DNA from: Xanthomonas populi
GTDB lineage: Bacteria > Pseudomonadota > Gammaproteobacteria > Xanthomonadales > Xanthomonadaceae
DNA length: 48,674 nucleotides
Reading direction: 5' to 3'
Assembly (NCBI RefSeq): GCF_002940065.1
Contig: NZ_MDEJ01000013.1
Location: forward strand, 1-48,674
Shown here: piece after piece, positions 45,009 to 48,674 of the stretch
Numbering within the stretch: position 1 is the stretch's first letter
Layout of the letters: the number at the start of each line of letters is the position of its first letter
Program-made: the position numbers and the translations under genes
Notes under the pieces: generated by a model
Seen by the model: the letters and a program-made list of their open reading frames with translations, nothing else
What the model was told of the DNA's origin: nothing
The model's database searches: none

Positions 45009-46264
45009 ACCTCTCGCACCGCGTGAGCGCTGCAGCGTTCCGCTGCGGCAGGGTTCGGCGCCGGGTTGCGTCCTGCGTGCTGGTGGTGCTGGCGTTGCTG
45101 CTCGCACCGTCGGCAATGGCCCAGAGCGCCGCGCCGGCATCCGCACCGGCACCGCGCGTCGGCGTGGTCACCATGCAACCGGGCGAGGTGTTCTTCGAGC
45201 GCTTCGGCCACGATGCCATCGTGGTCGTCGATCCCGTCACCCAACAGGCCACCTCGTACAACTTCGGCTTTTTCGACCCGAGCGAGCCAGACTTCGTTCC
45301 GCGTTTTACCCGCGGCCAAATGATGTATTACCTGGTCGCGCTGCCGCTGGAAGAAGACCTGTCGCAATACCGCGCCATCGGCCGTGGCGTCAGCATCCAG
45401 TGGCTGGATCTGCCGCCGGACCAGGCGCGCGCACTGGCTGAGGGACTGGCCGTGCGCAGCCAGCCCGAGAACGCGCGCTATCACTACGATTATTTCGTGG
45501 CCAACTGCGCCACGATGGTCCGCGACACGCTGGACCGCGCAATGGGCGGCGCACTGAAATCGCAGCTGGCTGGGCGCTCGCGCGGTAACACCTTCCGCAG
45601 CGAAGCGGTGCGCCTGGCCTCCCCTGCCCCGTGGATGTGGCTGGGCTTCGACCTGGGGCTGGGGCCGTACGCAGACCGCCCGTTGTCGCGCTGGGAAGAA
45701 GCCTTCGTGCCGATGCGGCTGGCCGATAGCCTGACGCAGGTGCACAACAGCGCTGGCCGCCCGTTGGTGCAGTCCACCCAGGTCTTGCTGCCGCACCGCA
45801 TCGCACCGGAGCCGGACGAACAGCAACGCCATTGGTGGCCATGGCTGCTGACCGGGATGATCGTCGCTGCTGGCGTGTTGGCGCTGGGCCGCAGACCACG
45901 TCTGCTTGCGGCAATCGCGTTGCCTTACTGGCTGCTGTGTGCGGTGGGCGGCGGATTGCTGGTGTATCTGTGGGGCTTTACCGCGCACCAATCGGCCTGG
46001 GCCAATCGCAACCTGTTGCTGGTCAACCCGTTGTGCGTGCTGTTGCTGATCGGTGGCATCGCATTGCTGCGCGGGCGTCGACCCGGGCGCTGGTTCGACG
46101 TGCTGCGCTGGGTGATTGCCGTGGCGGCACTGTTGGCTTTGCTGATTCATTGGCTCTCATTCCAGGCGCAGGACAACCTGCAATGGGTACTGCTGCTGTT
46201 GCCGATGCATGCCGCGCTCGCGATCGCATTACGGCGGCGTGACTTGTCCATCCGCACGCGCTGA
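45005..46264 (+). CDS. DUF4105 (Lnb_N) domain membrane protein
   Basis: The 419-residue protein has a signal or anchor segment (about 20-40), a periplasmic DUF4105 domain (about 50-275) with the conserved His of ERFGHDAIVV (His69) and Cys of YFVANCATMVRD (Cys168), and four to five C-terminal membrane helices (about 287-410). DUF4105 is the periplasmic domain found in the Bacteroides lipoprotein N-acyltransferase Lnb, so an enzyme acting on lipoproteins or lipids is possible. The start is TTG 45005, four bases overlapping the corC stop; a GTG at 45023 is an alternative. In enterobacteria lnt takes this place after ybeX. Confidence 0.82.
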   Translation: MNLSHRVSAAAFRCGRVRRRVASCVLVVLALLLAPSAMAQSAAPASAPAPRVGVVTMQPGEVFFERFGHDAIVVVDPVTQQATSYNFGFFDPSEPDFVPRFTRGQMMYYLVALPLEEDLSQYRAIGRGVSIQWLDLPPDQARALAEGLAVRSQPENARYHYDYFVANCATMVRDTLDRAMGGALKSQLAGRSRGNTFRSEAVRLASPAPWMWLGFDLGLGPYADRPLSRWEEAFVPMRLADSLTQVHNSAGRPLVQSTQVLLPHRIAPEPDEQQRHWWPWLLTGMIVAAGVLALGRRPRLLAAIALPYWLLCAVGGGLLVYLWGFTAHQSAWANRNLLLVNPLCVLLLIGGIALLRGRRPGRWFDVLRWVIAVAALLALLIHWLSFQAQDNLQWVLLLLPMHAALAIALRRRDLSIRTR

Positions 46265-46278
46265 TCCAGGATGCGCCC

Positions 46279-47280
46279 ATGAATCATCACGGTCGCCATC
46301 CCGACAACCCGTCCTGCGTTATCACCTGCGCCTACTACGACGTCGATGCCGAACGCCACGACATCAGCCTGGAGCAGATCAGCGACGTGCTGCAGCGCCC
46401 GGAGGGCTTTGTCTGGGTCGGCCTATACGAGCCGCAGGAATCGGTGTTGCACAAGCTGCAGGAAGAGTTTGGCCTGCACGATCTGGCCATCGAAGATGCG
46501 CTCAAAGCGCACCAACGCCCCAAGGCAGAGAGCTACGGCAACTCGTTGTTCGTGGTGGTCAACACTGCACAACTGGTCAACGAGCGCATCCGCTACGGCG
46601 AGACGCACGCGTTTCTCGGCGCACGCTTTCTGTTGACCGTGCGGCATGGTGCATCGCTGTCTTATACGCCGGTGCGGCACCGGGTCGAACGCGAACCGGC
46701 CATGCTGCGCATGGGCGCCTCCTTCTGTCTGTACGGCGTGCTCGACTTCGTGGTCGACAACTATCTTCCGATCATGGACGAGTTCCGCGACACGCTGGAA
46801 GGCCTGGGAAAAGACATCTTCGCCGACAACTACAAGCGCGAGACCGTGGTGCACCTGTACGAGCTCAAGCGCGAACTCAACAAGATGCGGCTGGTGGTTG
46901 CGCCACTGCAGGACGTGCTCTCGCACCTCAAGCGCAACCCCGGCTCGCTGATCCACGACGAAGTGGGCATTTACCTGCGCGACGTGCTCGATCACGCGGT
47001 GCGCATCAACGACGCCATCGACACCTTGCGCGAAATGCTGGGCACCGCGCTGAGCGTCAACCTGTCGATGGTGACCCTGGCCCAGGGCGAAACCGTCAAA
47101 CGCCTGGGCGCCTGGGCCGCCCTGCTGGCAGCGCCTACCCTGATCACCAGCTGGTACGGCATGAACTTCACCCACATGCCCGAACTTGACAAACCTTACG
47201 CCTACCCAGTGCTGGTCGCCGGCGTGGTCGCCTCCTGCCTGGTGCTGTATCGCCTGTTCAAGCGTGCGCGGTGGATTTGA
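46279..47280 (+). CDS. corA: Magnesium and cobalt transport protein CorA
   Basis: CorA forms a pentameric channel for magnesium uptake. The 333-residue product has the large cytoplasmic domain (FVWVGLYEPQESVLHKLQEEFGLHDLAIEDAL, KAESYGNSLFVVV) and two C-terminal membrane helices; the first ends with the hallmark YGMNF and the loop MPEL follows. ATG 46279 begins after GGATGCGCCC. It is in the same direction as the DUF4105 gene, 14 bases downstream. Confidence 0.96.
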   Translation: MNHHGRHPDNPSCVITCAYYDVDAERHDISLEQISDVLQRPEGFVWVGLYEPQESVLHKLQEEFGLHDLAIEDALKAHQRPKAESYGNSLFVVVNTAQLVNERIRYGETHAFLGARFLLTVRHGASLSYTPVRHRVEREPAMLRMGASFCLYGVLDFVVDNYLPIMDEFRDTLEGLGKDIFADNYKRETVVHLYELKRELNKMRLVVAPLQDVLSHLKRNPGSLIHDEVGIYLRDVLDHAVRINDAIDTLREMLGTALSVNLSMVTLAQGETVKRLGAWAALLAAPTLITSWYGMNFTHMPELDKPYAYPVLVAGVVASCLVLYRLFKRARWI

Positions 47281-47776
47281 GCTGGGAATCGAGAATGGGG
47301 ATTCGTGAATGGGGATTCGTGAATGGGTAGAGCCGATTTCCCGAGTGCTGGTTTTTGGCTTGGGCTTTGAGCTGCTCGTCATTTGTTTCCGACTGCCAAG
47401 TATTCGTGCGTCGTTCCCAGCTGTTGGCTTCTAGCTGTCAGGGAAGCTCTGAACAACTCTTTCGTGAGGTTCCGATCAACACACGAGGGAATCTCCACCA
47501 CGCGCTAGTGCTTGATTTTCAGCATGTGCGACCGTCACGATCGAGCGAAATTCCAAGTTCGCTCGCAACGTCGTTGGACGTGGCCTTCAAGCCTGCGACC
47601 ATCAAGGCATAGGTGCGCCAGCAAACGGCAAAAACCTGAGCCATCGGGGCTGCCAGGCCTCGATGAACGGGCTGCCGCTCGCCAGGAGGACCTCATCTCA
47701 TCACGGATTCAAAAGGACGGACATCTGATCGTCAGCATCCAGATCGGCGCTCAGCCCAGGTTGTGAGAGGTTACCT
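47281..47776. other. Gap with short tandem repeats, no recognised gene
   Basis: These 496 bases between corA and the protease-like remnant hold the 14-bp repeats listed separately. From about 47440 on (AGGGAAGCTCTGAACAACTC) the sequence could be an old mobile-element remnant, but no transposase frame is readable. GC content falls towards 47770. Confidence 0.45.
47284..47327. repeat. Tandem 14-bp repeat after corA
   Basis: GGGGATTCGTGAAT is present twice in tandem (47297-47310 and 47311-47324), preceded by a degenerate unit (GGGAATCGAGAAT, 47284-47296) and followed by GGG. Short GGGAATCGGGAATGG-like repeats are common in Xanthomonas intergenic regions. Confidence 0.75.
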
Positions 47777-48597
47777 CTAAGGTTTCTTCAGAAAAATTGC
47801 TTGAAAACTAACTTTATCTCTCACACCACTATTATCTCTAAAAAACTCTTTTGTATCTTTAAATTCAAGAACTTCCCCATGAAATGGCTCCCTTATGCTC
47901 AAGTAAAATTTTCCCTTGTACTCCCTCACGCCATCGAGCATTAAAACGTGCGCACCTTTAGCGAATATGCAAGAACCCATTTCATCAATCTTTTTTCCAA
48001 GATCACGCAACGCATCCCTTCGGGTCTCATGCAAACCTCCCATTAGGCTTTTTTTATAGCTGACGTTTTCGTATTCAAGCGAAACAGGATCCATTCCGGT
48101 GCTTGCACTCAACGATGACGCAATCTGCGACATATCCCTCCGCCTACCCATGTCCGTGGGGCCGCTATTGCCATCAACTGAGATTTTCTGATGGTCCAGC
48201 CTCATCATTAATTAGCAGGCAAAGCTACAATCACGAAAACTAGGTTGCGGCACCATAAATTTACCATTGGGAAGCGGATATGCGTCGAACGATCCAATGC
48301 GTATCGGGCTGACAACATAGCCATCCACCATGAATGCCTGCTGATGGTCATTTGTCGCCTCCAAACCACCAAAGCGTTGAGTTACCCGATCCGAGGGCAC
48401 ACTGTAAATTAATCCCTCTGCAATTTGACTCAGGTAATTTGCATCTGGCAGCCTTTTGAAGGTCGGATAGCGCCGGACAAGCCCAACCGAACAACGCACC
48501 ATCGGTTCAGAACTCCAATCACGTGGACCTAGCCGATCATTCAAGCATAGGCCGAAAGTGTCGATAATACCTACAACGTTCGGAACATTCTTTAATA
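47777..48597 (-). pseudogene. Papain-like cysteine-protease effector or toxin remnant, cut by an IS and split by a stop
   Basis: Two frames on the minus strand (48597-48215 and 48208-47777) are parts of one reading frame separated by TAA at 48214-48212. The joined product reads NVVGIIDTFGLCLNDRLGPR near the start, QPSFRDCSFAC just before the stop and LMMRLDHQK after it, then KGAHVLMLDGV and FYLSIREPFHGEVLEF. A Q-x5-C-xxxC-xxM pattern plus a later H and a REP/DP-like turn resembles papain-like (C39 or C70) peptidases, so Cys, His and Asp/Glu roles are suggested, not proven. The frame is open to the IS edge at 48598 with no start, so the 5' end is lost. The DNA is clearly AT-richer than the rest of the window, pointing to transfer. 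Confidence 0.6.
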
Positions 48598-48674
48598 GGA
48601 GCCTCTAAAAACCCCAGCAATCTGCCATCATTGACTTGACGCCCTGCCAGCGGAGAACGACAGACATGATCAGC
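48598..48674 (+). mobile_element. End of an insertion sequence (right copy)
   Basis: GGAGCCTCTAAAAACCCC (48598-48615) is the terminal inverted repeat, and the following 59 bases match the left copy (1-60, opposite strand) with one difference. The transposase ATG at 48666 begins Met-Ile-Ser and leaves the window. It has cut off the 5' end of the protease-like gene. Confidence 0.8.
48666..48674 (+). CDS. Transposase, first three codons only (partial)
   Basis: ATG ATC AGC, preceded by GGAGAACGACAGAC with GGAG as ribosome site 10 bases upstream. Identical to the left copy. Confidence 0.5.

Noticed and set aside
47284-47327. CRISPR array
   Set aside because: The units are 14 bases and directly joined, without unique spacers or cas genes.
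1-48674. One composite transposon of 48 kb
   Set aside because: The cargo is conserved housekeeping DNA in normal gene order, and the bases inside the two IS tips do not match as a duplication; two separate insertions explain the data better.

Overview
The window looks like a chromosomal segment of a Xanthomonas, most probably the X. oryzae lineage. The reasons are the high GC content, a FimX-like type IV pilus regulator, an Xrv-type H-NS protein, a Xanthomonas-style palindromic intergenic repeat, insertion-sequence (IS) ends and many decaying genes. The species call is an inference from gene content; no search was run.

Both ends of the window hold the end of the same IS, in opposite orientation (1-78 and 48598-48674). 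Each breaks a gene: a FimX-like gene on the left, and a cysteine-protease-like gene on the right that also has an internal stop. Between them lies mostly core chromosome. Region by region: (a) 79-5130: truncated fimX, htpX, gluQRS, and the polyhydroxybutyrate genes phbB and phaR. (b) 5178-12903, minus strand: nnr-tsaE-amiC-mutL, the classical YjeF/YjeE/amidase/MutL cluster, followed by a DUF1684 lipoprotein and a TraB/GumN protein. (c) 12928-20325: a queG pseudogene, xseA, an AcvB/VirJ-like hydrolase, a SUMF1-domain lipoprotein whose 5' end lies in a repeat, and rnd. (d) 20563-25126: an H-NS-like regulator, tRNA-Ala(CGC), a GAF plus degenerate GGDEF protein, and an mcp-cheW pair behind a sigma-28-type promoter. 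(e) 25304-32453: a dead alkyladenine glycosylase gene, a very long Lhr helicase, and an AT-richer gene for a protein with a NEL-type E3 ubiquitin ligase domain but no leucine-rich repeats. (f) 32826-39741: a DUF3301 protein, sspB-sspA, petABC (cytochrome bc1), a lytic transglycosylase and a GST pseudogene. (g) 39811-47280: miaB, phoH(ybeZ)-ybeY, a small secreted protein, corC(ybeX), a DUF4105 membrane protein and corA. (h) 47281-48597: short repeats and the protease-like remnant.

The most interesting items are the LRR-less NEL-domain candidate effector (30792-32453), the DUF4105/Lnb-like protein next to corC where enterobacteria carry lnt, the repeat that supplies a signal peptide to a lipoprotein, and the loss of queG beside an intact gluQRS. 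Several broken genes (fimX, queG, mpg, gst, protease) point to a genome being shaped by IS activity and gene decay.
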